Assembly (NCBI RefSeq): GCF_021043395.1
Contig: NZ_JAJNKE010000003.1
Coordinates: 110,821-174,820 of the forward strand
Reading direction: 5' to 3'
DNA from: Clostridium guangxiense
GTDB lineage: Bacteria; Bacillota; Clostridia; Clostridiales; Clostridiaceae
Length of the DNA stretch: 64,000 nucleotides
Part shown: in pieces, positions 8,049 through 17,779 of the stretch
Layout: every line of letters begins with the position of its first letter
How positions within the stretch are numbered: position 1 is the stretch's first letter
The notes under the pieces: generated by a model
Database searches by the model: none
What the model saw: only the letters and a program-made list of their open reading frames with translations
Told to the model about the DNA's origin: nothing
Translations under genes and position numbers: made by a program

Positions 8049-9110
8049 TTGAAAAAATCTGATCATAGAATTTCAATACCATCTATACTTGAAGTTGGAA
8101 AGGGTAACTTAAAAAATATAGGAAACATAATAAAGAAAGGTGAATTCGAAAATGTAGCCATTTATTATGGAGATGGAATACATGAGTTGTTTGGAAAAGA
8201 AATTGAAAATTCTATAGCTGAAGCTAATATAAGGTTTCAAAATATGGGAGAAGTTAAAAATATAGATTTTGAAGAAATTGGTGTAGAAGCTTTTGAAATA
8301 CCCAAAGAAGTTGATGCTCTTATAGCTATAGGTGGAGGTAAGGCTATAGATGTAGTTAAATACATGAGCTTTTTGAAAAGGATGCCTTTTATAAGTGTTC
8401 CAACGTCCACATCAAATGATGGTTTTTCAAGTACTGTAGCTTCTCTTACTTTAAAGGGCAAAAGAACTTCTTTTCCAGCAAAAACTCCTTATGGAATAAT
8501 AGTTGATATAGATGTTTTAAAAGGAGCACCAGAAAAGTTTATATATTCTGGAATAGGCGATCTAGTTTCAAATATAACAGCTCTTTATGACTGGAAATTT
8601 GAAGAAGAAAATGGCAAAAGCTATGTGGATGATTTTGCAGCTATGATATCAAAAAAATCTGTGAATAGCTTTGTGAGAACAGATTTTAAAGATATTAAAG
8701 ATGATTTATTTTTAAAGGAGCTTGTGGATTCCCTTACCATGAATGGAATAGCTATGGAGATTGCAGGAAATAGCTCACCAGCGAGTGGCTCAGAACATTT
8801 AATATCACATGCTTTAGATAAGTTTTTGGAGAAACCGCAGCTTCATGGAATTCAAGTAGGAATTGCAACATATATAATGGCAAGAGTTCAAGAGCATAGA
8901 TTTGAGAGAATAAAAAAAGTTCTCTTAGAAACTGGCTTTTTTGATTATACTAAAACCCTTGAGCTTAAAAAAGAAGATTATAAAAAAGCAGTTGATATGG
9001 CACCAAGTATAAAACCAGGAAGATATACTTACCTTCATGTAAGAGGAAATCGTGATTTAGCTAAAAAAATCATAGATGAAGATGAAATTTTAGTGAAAGT
9101 GTTAAAATAA
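8049..9110 (+). CDS. Glycerol-1-phosphate dehydrogenase (EgsA/AraM family)
   Basis: NAD(P)H-dependent reductase converting dihydroxyacetone phosphate to sn-glycerol 1-phosphate, the archaeal stereoisomer. Visible elements are the GGGKAIDVVKY dinucleotide loop, SVPTSTSNDGFSS, the GIGDLVSN metal Asp, and two metal His regions, SGSEHLISHALDK and QLHGIQVG. Length (about 353 residues) fits the family. The start is uncertain: TTG at 8049 has GAAAGGG 8 bases upstream, while GTG at 8040 overlaps the preceding stop and has no room for a site. In Bacillus, AraM feeds heptaprenylglyceryl-phosphate synthesis; no PcrB-like partner lies in this window. Confidence 0.85.
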   Translation: MKKSDHRISIPSILEVGKGNLKNIGNIIKKGEFENVAIYYGDGIHELFGKEIENSIAEANIRFQNMGEVKNIDFEEIGVEAFEIPKEVDALIAIGGGKAIDVVKYMSFLKRMPFISVPTSTSNDGFSSTVASLTLKGKRTSFPAKTPYGIIVDIDVLKGAPEKFIYSGIGDLVSNITALYDWKFEEENGKSYVDDFAAMISKKSVNSFVRTDFKDIKDDLFLKELVDSLTMNGIAMEIAGNSSPASGSEHLISHALDKFLEKPQLHGIQVGIATYIMARVQEHRFERIKKVLLETGFFDYTKTLELKKEDYKKAVDMAPSIKPGRYTYLHVRGNRDLAKKIIDEDEILVKVLK

Positions 9111-9249
9111 AAGTCTACGGTTAAAAAATGATGATAAAGATCTATGTCATTAATGGAATCTAAGAATTGCTTGCTTATAAATACATTATTAGAAAGTTTA
9201 TCATGAGCTGCATATAATATAATTATAAGTATTTTTAGGAGATAGTTAT

Positions 9250-9636
9250 ATGGATAGCAGCGTAGTTCTTATATTTTTTTATATATTGCTTGTGATGCTC
9301 GTTATAGGACTAGGGTATATATTTTATCTATGGAAGGAAAAGGATATAGAGATAAGAGAAGATTACTACGGACTTAATTTTAATGTATTTAATACCATAA
9401 AAAATGAAGAGTATAGTAAAGAAAATATAAAAGCTATACTTAAAATAATAAAAAATAGCATAATTTATGTTGAAGAAAATCATAAGTTTGACATTAACTT
9501 AAGAAAAGAAAACATTGCTCTTAAAATTTCAAAGGATGAAATAAGTAAATTAAATCTTAAAAGTAAAATAGATGATGAGAGCGTAAGAATCATTATAAGA
9601 ATTGGTTGTGCATTTATGCTTTCAGATAAAAAATAA
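9250..9636 (+). CDS. Small membrane-anchored protein of unknown function
   Basis: I do not recognise a family. Residues 5-27 form one strong transmembrane helix with few charges before it, followed by a 100-residue charged soluble tail with mixed helix and strand character. A GGAG site lies 7 bases before the ATG. It sits alone between the G1P dehydrogenase gene and a terminator preceding parE, so no partner can be inferred. The tail would be cytoplasmic or external depending on topology. Confidence 0.6.
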   Translation: MDSSVVLIFFYILLVMLVIGLGYIFYLWKEKDIEIREDYYGLNFNVFNTIKNEEYSKENIKAILKIIKNSIIYVEENHKFDINLRKENIALKISKDEISKLNLKSKIDDESVRIIIRIGCAFMLSDKK

Positions 9637-9680
9637 AAAAACACTTTACGATTTTATAATAAACATATAAAATAAACAAG

Positions 9681-9712
9681 AGTAATGGAATTAATTTCAT
9701 TACTTTATTTTT
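9681..9712 (+). terminator. Terminator upstream of parE
   Basis: AGTAATG and CATTACT pair around a 10-base loop, followed by TTTATTTTT. It separates the small membrane-protein gene from parE. Confidence 0.7.
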
Positions 9713-9767
9713 GCTATTTATGTTATTGATTTTGATAGTTGAAGCAGTTTAGATATTGGAGGAGAAC

Positions 9768-11714
9768 ATGATGAATAATGAAAATACTTATGATGTAACA
9801 TCACTCACATCTCTTGAAAAGCTTGAACCTGTGAGAGTTAGGCCTGGAATGTATATAGGCTCTACTGGAAGCAAGGGGTTGCATCATTGTATATGGGAAA
9901 TATTAGATAATGCTATAGATGAGCTTACTAATGGCTTTGGGGATACGGCTTATGTAATATTGAATGAAGATAGAAGTGTTACTATTGTAGATAATGGTAG
10001 AGGTATACCTACAGGTATTCATCCTGTAAAGAAAAAGTCCGGTGTGGAAATGGTTTATACAGAACTTCATACTGGAGGAAAATTTGATAATAAAAACTAT
10101 AAAACATCAGGAGGGCTACATGGTGTTGGAGCAGCAGTTGTAAATGCATTATCTGAATGGGTAGAGGTTGAAGTAATGCAAGGAGGTTTTGTGTATAAGC
10201 AAAGATTTGAATATGCTTATGATAAATCCTTAAAGAAGAAAATGCCAGGAACTCCTGTTACAAAACTTGAGAAAGTGGGAAAAACAGATGAGACTGGAAC
10301 AAAGGTTACCTTTAAACCGGATAGAGAAATTTTTAGCACTATAGATTTTAAATTTGAAACTATAGATGAAAGACTCAAAGAGCTTGCTTTTCAAAATAAG
10401 GGAATAACTTTAGTTTTTATAGATAGGAGAAATGAAGAGGAAGTAAGGAAAGAGTATCATTCTGAAAATGGTCTTTTAGATTTTATAGAATACTTAAATG
10501 AAAGTAAAACTCCTATTCATAAAGAGCCTATTTTATTTGAGGGCGAAAGGGAAATTGCTGGGGTAAAGCTTTATGCAGAAGTATGTATGCAATTTACGGA
10601 TTCGACTACAGAATATATTGCGAGCTATGTAAATAATATACCAACCACAGAGGCGGGTACTCATGAATCTGGATTTAAAACTGGAATGACAAGGGCATTT
10701 AAAGAATGGGCAAAAAAACTAAATATTTTAAAAGAAAAAGATAAGGAATTTGAAGGCGATGATATAAGAGAAGGGATGACAGCAATAATAAAAATCAAGC
10801 TTACAAATCCTATTTTTGAAGGACAAACTAAGACAAAGCTTGGAAATAGTGAAGCTTATACCATGATGAATGACCTTTCCTATACTAAACTCTGTGAGTG
10901 GGTAGAGGATAATAAGGACTTGGCATCAATGATAATGAAAAATGCCGTAGAAGCTGCAGCAAGAAGAGACAGAATAAAGAAAATAAATGATGCAGAAAAG
11001 AAAAAAATAGGCAAAGGCGCAGCACCCCTTGCTGGAAAGATTGCTGTTTGCACAATAAAAGATCCAGAGCTTTGTGAGTTTATAATTGTCGAAGGAGATT
11101 CAGCAGGAGGAAGTGCAAAGCAAGCAAGAGACAGAAGATTTCAAAGTGTAATGCCATCAAAAGGAAAAATAATGAATACAGAAAAGCAAAAGCTTGAAAA
11201 TGTGCTTGGAAGTGAAGAACTTAAAATATTTAATGCGGCCATAGGGACAGGAATACTTGAGAATTATAAGGAAGAAGATTTAAGATATCATAAGATAATA
11301 ATAATGAGTGATGCTGATGTAGATGGATATCATATAAGGACATTATGGATGACATATATATATAGATATATGAGACATATTATATCAAATAATCATTTGT
11401 ATATAGCACTGCCGCCTTTATACAAGGTATATAAAAATTCAAAAGGCAAAGAGATTGTTAAATATGCTTATAGTGATGATGATCTTGATGAGGCAAAAAG
11501 AAAAATTGGAAAAGGAAGTCTTATACAGAGATACAAAGGACTTGGCGAAATGAATCCAGATCAGCTCTGGGAGACTACACTAAATCCGGAAACAAGAACG
11601 CTTCAGCAGGTTACTATAGAAGATGCGGCTAAAGCCGAAAAAATGGTTTCACTTTTAATGGGTGACGTGGTTGAGCCTAGAAAGAATTACATGTACAAAT
11701 ATGCTGAATTTTAA
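9768..11714 (+). CDS. parE: DNA topoisomerase IV subunit B
   Basis: ATPase subunit of the type IIA topoisomerase that decatenates daughter chromosomes. The GHKL ATPase region shows EILDNAIDE, VDNGRGIPTG, and HTGGKFDNKNYKTSGGLHGVGAAVVNALS. The TOPRIM region shows EGDSAGGSAKQARDR and SDADVDGYHIRTL. The C-terminus ends with QRYKGLGEMNPDQLWETT. I use the ATG at 9768 (GGAGGAG 5 bases upstream); the next ATG at 9771 is equally possible. I call it parE because the A subunit follows immediately and clostridial gyrBA lies near oriC; a second gyrase-like pair remains formally possible. Confidence 0.87.
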   Translation: MMNNENTYDVTSLTSLEKLEPVRVRPGMYIGSTGSKGLHHCIWEILDNAIDELTNGFGDTAYVILNEDRSVTIVDNGRGIPTGIHPVKKKSGVEMVYTELHTGGKFDNKNYKTSGGLHGVGAAVVNALSEWVEVEVMQGGFVYKQRFEYAYDKSLKKKMPGTPVTKLEKVGKTDETGTKVTFKPDREIFSTIDFKFETIDERLKELAFQNKGITLVFIDRRNEEEVRKEYHSENGLLDFIEYLNESKTPIHKEPILFEGEREIAGVKLYAEVCMQFTDSTTEYIASYVNNIPTTEAGTHESGFKTGMTRAFKEWAKKLNILKEKDKEFEGDDIREGMTAIIKIKLTNPIFEGQTKTKLGNSEAYTMMNDLSYTKLCEWVEDNKDLASMIMKNAVEAAARRDRIKKINDAEKKKIGKGAAPLAGKIAVCTIKDPELCEFIIVEGDSAGGSAKQARDRRFQSVMPSKGKIMNTEKQKLENVLGSEELKIFNAAIGTGILENYKEEDLRYHKIIIMSDADVDGYHIRTLWMTYIYRYMRHIISNNHLYIALPPLYKVYKNSKGKEIVKYAYSDDDLDEAKRKIGKGSLIQRYKGLGEMNPDQLWETTLNPETRTLQQVTIEDAAKAEKMVSLLMGDVVEPRKNYMYKYAEF

Positions 11715-11793
11715 TTAAAGGGTTACCATGCTGAAAATTAATTTATTATAAATTAGCATATGAGGTGACCTTATATCTGGAAGGAATGAAAAT

Positions 11794-14649
11794 ATGGCAA
11801 AGAAAATAAATATACCAAAGGATAATAATATAGTAAGGATTCCAATAGAAGAAGCAATGCCCGAAAATTATTTACCTTATGCAGTAGAAGTGGCAAAAGA
11901 AAGGGCACTTCCTGATGTAAGAGATGGACTTAAACCAGTTCATAGAAGAATATTATATGGGGCTTATATGCTTAAGGCTTTTCCTGATAAGCCTTATTAT
12001 AAATCAGCAAGAATAGTTGGAGATATACTAGGGAAGTATCATCCACACGGTGACAGTTCTGTTTATGAGGCTATGGTTATCTTAGCACAGAATTTTACAA
12101 CAAGGCATCCTCTTATTGATGGACACGGAAATTGGGGAAGCATAGATGGAGATAGTGCAGCTGCCATGCGTTATACAGAGGCAAGGCTTACACCTATAGC
12201 GCTTGAAATGCTAAAGGATATAGATAAAGGTGTAGTTAATATGGTTGACAACTATTCAGGTTCTGAACTTGAACCTGAGGTGCTTCCAGGAGGCTATCCT
12301 AATTTACTTGTAAATGGAACTTTCGGTATAGCAGTTGGACTTTCAACTAATATACCGCCACATAATTTAAATGAAACTATAGATGCTTCTCTTGCGTATA
12401 TTGATAATAACGACATAACAATAAAAGAACTTATGAATTACATAAAAGGGCCGGATCTTCCGACAGGAGGAATATTAATAGGCAAAAATTCACTTAGAGC
12501 AGCTTATGAAACTGGAGAGGGCAGAGTTACTTTAAGAGCAAAGACAAAAGTTGAAAAGCTTGAAAACGGAAGATTTGCCATAGTTATAACTGAATTTCCT
12601 TATAAAAGAAATAAAGCTAAGCTACTTCAAACAATTTCAGAGATGACGGCAGATAAAAAGCATTCTAAAGTTCTTGAAAGTATATCAGATATACGTGATG
12701 AATCTGATAGAAATGGTATAAGAGGGGTAATAGAATTAAAAAAATCAGCTGATGAAAAAACTGCTGATAAAATACTAAAATATCTATTTAAGAAGACTGA
12801 GCTCCAATGCAATATAATATTTAATATGGTTGCAATAGCAGATGGTAAACCCGAAACTATGAGCTTAAAGACCATTTTAATGCATTACGTAAATCATAGA
12901 AAAGATGTTGTAACAAGAAGAACCCAAAAAGAACTTGAAATTGCTCAAAAAAGATTTCATATAGTTGAAGGCTTTATAAAAGCAATAGGAATTATGGATG
13001 ATATCATAAAGACTATAAGAGCTTCAAAATCTAAAAAAGATTCTGAAGAAAATTTAGTTAAAGAGTTTGGATTTACAGAAGATCAGGCTCAGGCTATTGT
13101 AGAACTGATGCTTTATAGGCTTACAGGACTTGAAATAAAAACTTTTGAAAAAGAATACAAGGAACTTGAAAAAATTATAAAAAAACTTAATAACATACTT
13201 AAAAATGAAAAAGAACTTTTTAAGGTAATAAAAAAAGAACTCATAGATATAAAGAATAAGTATGGAGAAGAAAGAAGAACTGAAATAATTGAAAACGATG
13301 ATGTGGCAAGAATAGATGTTGAAGAATTTGCAGTAATAGAAGATATCGTTGTAACTATGTCAAACGAAGGCTACATAAAAAGAGTATCTCAAAAAGCTTA
13401 TTCAAGATCTAATGCAAATACTTCTGATATTGAATATAGAGAGGGAGATTTTAATAAGTATTTATTTGAGTCTAATACCGTTCATAATATATTGTTTTTT
13501 ACAGATAACGGGAATATGTATAAAATAAAGGGAGATAGTATTCCAGAGTGCAAATGGAAAGAAAAAGGCGAAAAATTAGATAATATAATAAAAGGCTTGG
13601 ATTTAAATAAAGAAAAAGTAATAAATATATTTTCTATACAAGATATGCAGGAAGATAAGAACTTTATTATGTTTACAGATAAAGGCGGCATTAAGAAGAC
13701 TGGCATAGATAAGTTTTTAACTAATTATTCTAAGATAATGGCCTTAAAGCTTAGAAAAGATGAAAAGCTTGTGAAAGTCATATTTGATGAAGACGAGAGG
13801 AAAGAAAAATATATCGAGATAACAACAGAACTTGGACTTAGTTTTAAGTTAGAAGAACCATCAATTGAAGAGGCAGATAGAAACGTAATGTCATATACTA
13901 TGTTTAATTTAAGTTCTAAGGATAGAGTTGTAAATATAAATTTTATAGAAAACAGTGAATGTAAAGCATTTGAAGTAAAGATAAGTTCAAAAGGAATTAT
14001 AAAAACAAATTTGATAAAAAATAGTAAATCAGCTATAATTACATCAACGACAGAAAAAATTCTTATTTTCACGAACAAAGGAGCAGTTATAAGAGTGCCA
14101 GCTTTTATAATTGAAAATATTTCTAAGGAAGGCATAAGCATATCAACTATTTGCGATGAGTTTACAGAAGACTCTAAAGTAGTTGGCATTATTTCAGTAA
14201 AAAAGTTTGATGAAGGTAAATATATTTATTTCTTTAGCAAGAATGGTTTTGTAAAGAAGACTGCATTAAGTGAATTCGATGGGGATTATCTAACAACTCC
14301 ATGCTATAAATTTAGAAATGAAAGTGATGAACTTATAAATGCTGAGCTTGGAGAGGAAACTGAAAGTGATATTATTTTGGTTACGGAAAAATCAATGTGC
14401 ATAAGATTTCAAAATAATTCAGTAAATCCTATGGGCAGAATTGCATCTGGTGTTACTGGAATAAGTTTAAACGAAGATGATTTTGTAAAATATGGTTTTA
14501 TACTTAAAAAGGAGTTTATTAAGATGAGTATTAAATCTAAATTAGGCGAAGAAAAAGAAATACTATTTGAAAATATAAAAGAACAAAACAGGGGTGGAAA
14601 AGGAAAAAGCTTAATGGTTGATGCACTTTCCACAATGAAGATTGAATAA
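11794..14649 (+). CDS. parC: DNA topoisomerase IV subunit A
   Basis: DNA cleavage-religation subunit partnering ParE. The breakage-reunion domain has [18 protein letters not shown], the KYHPHGD loop, and [10 protein letters not shown] with active-site Tyr127. A coiled-coil tower at about residues 430-490 and a C-terminal beta-pinwheel with degenerate repeats follow. At 951 residues it is long for ParC, the extra length being in the C-terminal domain. The GyrA-specific GQRGGKG box is not seen in its canonical form, though a terminal QNRGGKGKS segment near residue 935 resembles it. It lies 79 bases downstream of parE. Confidence 0.86.
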   Translation: MAKKINIPKDNNIVRIPIEEAMPENYLPYAVEVAKERALPDVRDGLKPVHRRILYGAYMLKAFPDKPYYKSARIVGDILGKYHPHGDSSVYEAMVILAQNFTTRHPLIDGHGNWGSIDGDSAAAMRYTEARLTPIALEMLKDIDKGVVNMVDNYSGSELEPEVLPGGYPNLLVNGTFGIAVGLSTNIPPHNLNETIDASLAYIDNNDITIKELMNYIKGPDLPTGGILIGKNSLRAAYETGEGRVTLRAKTKVEKLENGRFAIVITEFPYKRNKAKLLQTISEMTADKKHSKVLESISDIRDESDRNGIRGVIELKKSADEKTADKILKYLFKKTELQCNIIFNMVAIADGKPETMSLKTILMHYVNHRKDVVTRRTQKELEIAQKRFHIVEGFIKAIGIMDDIIKTIRASKSKKDSEENLVKEFGFTEDQAQAIVELMLYRLTGLEIKTFEKEYKELEKIIKKLNNILKNEKELFKVIKKELIDIKNKYGEERRTEIIENDDVARIDVEEFAVIEDIVVTMSNEGYIKRVSQKAYSRSNANTSDIEYREGDFNKYLFESNTVHNILFFTDNGNMYKIKGDSIPECKWKEKGEKLDNIIKGLDLNKEKVINIFSIQDMQEDKNFIMFTDKGGIKKTGIDKFLTNYSKIMALKLRKDEKLVKVIFDEDERKEKYIEITTELGLSFKLEEPSIEEADRNVMSYTMFNLSSKDRVVNINFIENSECKAFEVKISSKGIIKTNLIKNSKSAIITSTTEKILIFTNKGAVIRVPAFIIENISKEGISISTICDEFTEDSKVVGIISVKKFDEGKYIYFFSKNGFVKKTALSEFDGDYLTTPCYKFRNESDELINAELGEETESDIILVTEKSMCIRFQNNSVNPMGRIASGVTGISLNEDDFVKYGFILKKEFIKMSIKSKLGEEKEILFENIKEQNRGGKGKSLMVDALSTMKIE

Positions 14650-14691
14650 AGCAAAGACTAAGTTTAAAATGTTTTTTTATAGGAGGAAAAG

Positions 14692-15261
14692 ATGAGCAAA
14701 GTTTTATTGTTTTTAGCAGAAGGTTTTGAGGAAATAGAAGCACTTACTGTGGTTGATGTTCTTAGAAGAGCAGAAATAGTATGTGATACATGTTCTTTAA
14801 ATGAAGAAAATGTAATAGGAGCACATGGCATAAAGGTTTTTGCAGATAAAACAATTGAAAACATAAATGCAAAGAATTATGATGCTGTTGTTATTCCGGG
14901 AGGCATGCCAGGGGCAGAAAATTTAAAAAACAGTGATAAGGTAGTAAGAATAGTAAAGGATTTTAATGATGAAGGAAAAGTTGTTTCGGCTATTTGCGCA
15001 GGTCCAATTGTTTTAGGAAAAGCAAAAGTAACAGACGATAAAAAAGTTACTTCATATCCTGGATATGAAAATGAACTTGGAAAGTGCAATTACTTGGAAG
15101 ATATTGCTGTAATGGATGATAACATTATAACAAGCAGAGGACCTGCTACAGCAATTTATTTTGCCTTAAAGCTTGTAGAAAAACTTAAGGGAATAGAAAC
15201 TGTAGAAAAGCTTAAGGAAGGTATGCTAGTAAATTTTCTTGAAAGTAAAATAAAAGCGTAA
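14692..15261 (+). CDS. DJ-1/PfpI family protein (YajL/ThiJ-like)
   Basis: A 189-residue single-domain class I glutamine amidotransferase-like protein. The oxidisable nucleophile Cys102 lies in SAICAGPIVL, the partner Glu is in FEEIEALTVVDVLRRA (Glu16), and VIPGGMPGAENL forms the glycine loop. Family members act as redox-sensitive chaperones, protease-like proteins or glyoxalase-type enzymes, and the exact activity is debated. An AGGAGG site lies 5 bases upstream of the ATG. A terminator follows. Confidence 0.88.
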   Translation: MSKVLLFLAEGFEEIEALTVVDVLRRAEIVCDTCSLNEENVIGAHGIKVFADKTIENINAKNYDAVVIPGGMPGAENLKNSDKVVRIVKDFNDEGKVVSAICAGPIVLGKAKVTDDKKVTSYPGYENELGKCNYLEDIAVMDDNIITSRGPATAIYFALKLVEKLKGIETVEKLKEGMLVNFLESKIKA

Positions 15262-15351
15262 TTATAGATAAAACCGCTTTGCTTGTGAAAAGTGTGCTTC
15301 TTAAGAGAAGAAACATAGTAGTAACTACTATACCTTATATAATACAAGAAT

Positions 15352-15420
15352 AATAAAGCCTTCAAGTGAATGTAGTTAATAAATCCTACATTCAACTGAA
15401 GGCTTTATACTAATTTTTTT
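15352..15420 (+). terminator. Long hairpin terminator before M16 peptidase gene
   Basis: AATAAAGCCTTCAAGTGAATG pairs almost fully with the facing strand around 15387-15408, making a stem of over 20 bp with one or two mismatches and a 12-base loop, then a T run. A smaller inverted repeat, TAGTAGTAACTACTA, lies just upstream at about 15316-15330. Confidence 0.85.
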
Positions 15421-15441
15421 AAGACATGGAGAGATATATAA

Positions 15442-16653
15442 ATGAAAGAAAATATACTTATCAATGGAGTTAAAGTTATATATGAACAGAGGATAGGAGA
15501 AATAACCTCTTTTTGCATTGGATTTAAAGCAGGGGCGTCAGAAGAAAAATTACAAGATAAATATGGAATTGCACATGCTGTAGAACACTGTATATTTAAG
15601 GGAACGAAGAATAGAACTGAAAAAGAAATAAATGATTTATGTGATGAAATTTTTGGTTTTAATAATGCTATGACAAACTTTCCTTATGTCGTATATTATG
15701 GAACTACGCTTTCTAAGGATTTTGAAGCGGGATTTGAATTGTATAGTGATATAATAATCAATCCAAGTTTTCCAGAGGAAGGGTTTGAAGAGGAAAAAAA
15801 TATAATTTGTGAGGAACTTAATGAATGGAAAGATGATAAAGAACAGTTTTGTGAAGATGAACTTTTAAAAAATGCGTTCAACAATATAAGGATAAAAGAA
15901 TGTATTATAGGAAATCATAGAAATATAAAAAAATTCACCTTAGATGATATAAAAGAATTTTACAATAAGTATTATATACCATCAAATTGTGTCATAAGTG
16001 TAGTTTCGTCATTATCAGAAGAAACTGTAATGGAGATAATAGAAAGATACATGCTTGCTTTTAAGAAAACTGGAAAGGTAAATCATGATTATAAATATGA
16101 AAATAATAAAAGCGGATTATTTTATAGTAAAAGAGAGATAGAAGGAGCGAGAATTCAGTATATATTTCCAATTCATAGTTTAACTAATAAGGAAATAAAG
16201 GCTTTAAGGATATTTAATAACATTTTTGGTGAAGGGACTAGCAGCTTTATCTACGATGAAATAAGAACAAAGTATGGACTTGCATACGAAATATATAGTA
16301 AAATAAAAAATGAAGGCGGAATAAAGCTATATACTATAAATATGGGTACTTCAAAGGAAAATATAGCTAAAAGCATTGAAATAATTGACAATACTATAAA
16401 TGAAGCAAAGCAGCTTAGTGGATATTTTACAAATTTAAAAATAAAATCTTTGGAGAAAAGCATAAAACTTAAAAGGGCACTGGAACTTGAAAGATCTATT
16501 CAACTTGCTGCACAGTTATGTACTCACTATATTATGTATGGCACTTCAATAGATGTTTATTATGATTTAGATTTTAATATAAATGAGAACTTTATTCTAA
16601 AGACAGTAAATAAAGTTTTGCAAAATCCTTCTATTCAGGTTGTAGAGCCATAG
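15442..16653 (+). CDS. M16 family zinc peptidase
   Basis: A 403-residue inverzincin-type peptidase resembling processing-peptidase or PqqL/YmxG half-proteins. The HXXEH zinc motif is His45-Ala-Val-Glu48-His49 followed by CIFKGT, and the second zinc Glu lies in the EEEKNIICEELNEW helix about 75 residues later. The C-terminal half carries an RTKYGLAYEIYSK segment typical of the family. The gene starts 21 bases after a terminator and ends 13 bases before hydE, so the two may be co-transcribed. The substrate is unknown. Confidence 0.87.
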   Translation: MKENILINGVKVIYEQRIGEITSFCIGFKAGASEEKLQDKYGIAHAVEHCIFKGTKNRTEKEINDLCDEIFGFNNAMTNFPYVVYYGTTLSKDFEAGFELYSDIIINPSFPEEGFEEEKNIICEELNEWKDDKEQFCEDELLKNAFNNIRIKECIIGNHRNIKKFTLDDIKEFYNKYYIPSNCVISVVSSLSEETVMEIIERYMLAFKKTGKVNHDYKYENNKSGLFYSKREIEGARIQYIFPIHSLTNKEIKALRIFNNIFGEGTSSFIYDEIRTKYGLAYEIYSKIKNEGGIKLYTINMGTSKENIAKSIEIIDNTINEAKQLSGYFTNLKIKSLEKSIKLKRALELERSIQLAAQLCTHYIMYGTSIDVYYDLDFNINENFILKTVNKVLQNPSIQVVEP

Positions 16654-16666
16654 CAAAGGAGATAAG

Positions 16667-17710
16667 ATGAATAATATATTAGATATAATAAAAAAAGCTG
16701 AGTATACTCATGAACTTACTAAAGAAGAAATAATCACTCTTTTAAAAGATGACAAAAATAGGGATGAACTTTATGCGGCAGCAGATAGAGTTAGGAAAAA
16801 ATATCTTGGCGATGAAGTGCACCTTAGAGGTCTTATTGAATTTTCTAATATATGCAAAAGAAATTGCATGTACTGCGGTCTTAGACGTGATAATAAAAAA
16901 TTAAAGAGGTATAGGCTGAAGGAAGATGAATTAATAGAGCTTGCTAAAAAGGCAAAAGCATATGGATATCAAACAGTAGTTTTACAATCAGGAGAAGATG
17001 ACTATTATACTGTAGATAAATTAAAACACATTGTTAAAGAGATAAAAAAATTTGATCTTGCAATAACTTTGAGTTTAGGCGAAAAAACCTATGAGGAATA
17101 TAAGGCATATAAAGAAGTAGGTGCGGATAGATATCTTATAAGAATAGAAACTACTGATAAAAAGCTTTATGAAGAGTTAGATCCTGGTATGAGCCATGAG
17201 AATAGAAAGGAATGTTTGTATAATCTTAGAAAATTAGGATATGAAGTTGGCTCCGGCTGCTTAGTTGGTCTCCCAAATCAAACAATAGAATCTTTGGCAG
17301 ATGATATTTTGTTCTTTAAGGAAATAGATGCGGATATGCTTGGTGTTGGGCCATTTATCCCAAATGAAGATACTCCTCTTGGAAAAGCCCAAAAGGGTGA
17401 TTTTCACTTAAGTGTAAAAGTCATGGCTATAATGCGTCTTCTAATGGTTGATATAAACATACCGGCGACAACTGCCATGGAATCATTAGAGCCAGATGGA
17501 AGATCAAAAGCTTTAATGGCTGGCGCAAATGTAGTTATGCCTAATGTAACTGAAGGTGAATATAGAAAGCTGTATGCGCTTTATCCAGGTAAAATTTGTG
17601 TAAATGATACTCCAGGACACTGCAGAAAGTGCATTACACTTAAAATAAATAAGATTGGTAGATATGTATCTAACACTAAAGGTTTTAGAAACTGTAGCAA
17701 AACTTTATAG
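16667..17710 (+). CDS. hydE: [FeFe]-hydrogenase maturase HydE (radical SAM), with phage-supplied C-terminus
   Basis: Radical SAM enzyme that helps build the 2Fe subcluster of the [FeFe]-hydrogenase H-cluster together with HydF and HydG. The CX3CX2C cluster ligands are Cys63, Cys67 and Cys70 in NICKRNCMYCGLR. The GAGDRYLIR-like region and the conserved MPNVTEGEYRKLYALYPGK and C-terminal Cys-rich segment (CVNDTPGHCRKC) fit HydE. The last six codons (after NTKGFR) come from the prophage: integration cut the gene at 17,675-17,691 and replaced eight native residues, found at 57,216-57,240, with NCSKTL. The protein would be 347 instead of 349 residues, so function is probably kept. hydF lies on the far side of the prophage. 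Confidence 0.93.
   Translation: MNNILDIIKKAEYTHELTKEEIITLLKDDKNRDELYAAADRVRKKYLGDEVHLRGLIEFSNICKRNCMYCGLRRDNKKLKRYRLKEDELIELAKKAKAYGYQTVVLQSGEDDYYTVDKLKHIVKEIKKFDLAITLSLGEKTYEEYKAYKEVGADRYLIRIETTDKKLYEELDPGMSHENRKECLYNLRKLGYEVGSGCLVGLPNQTIESLADDILFFKEIDADMLGVGPFIPNEDTPLGKAQKGDFHLSVKVMAIMRLLMVDINIPATTAMESLEPDGRSKALMAGANVVMPNVTEGEYRKLYALYPGKICVNDTPGHCRKCITLKINKIGRYVSNTKGFRNCSKTL
17675..17691. repeat. attL core (17-bp direct repeat inside hydE)
   Basis: ACTAAAGGTTTTAGAAA matches 57,199-57,215 exactly. It encodes Thr-Lys-Gly-Phe-Arg near the C-terminus of HydE in both copies, so crossover anywhere inside it keeps the hydE frame. The identity ends at C17692 against A57216. Confidence 0.93.
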
Positions 17711-17713
17711 GAA

Positions 17714-17776
17714 ATAAGCGGTTTAATAGGCTTTTAAGAATTGAATAAGTGTAATTTGCCACCCATTTGCCACTGA
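17714..17776. other. Putative integrase arm-site region beside attL
   Basis: ATAAGCGGTTT at 17,714 matches, as an inverted copy, AACCGCTTAT at 57,149-57,158 near attR. TTGCCACC and TTGCCACTGA at about 17,756-17,775 match TTGCCACC and GTGCCACTA at 57,040-57,060. When the phage is excised these would flank the core on both arms of attP, as arm-binding sites of tyrosine integrases do. The assignment is inference from position and symmetry. Confidence 0.55.
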
Positions 17777-17779
17777 CTT

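Noticed and set aside
13725-14189. A 154-codon minus-strand frame inside parC
   Set aside because: No start site and no family resemblance; parC is continuous across it.
17675-17710. tRNA gene as phage attachment site
   Set aside because: The repeat lies in the hydE coding frame at both ends, and no tRNA-like fold is present.
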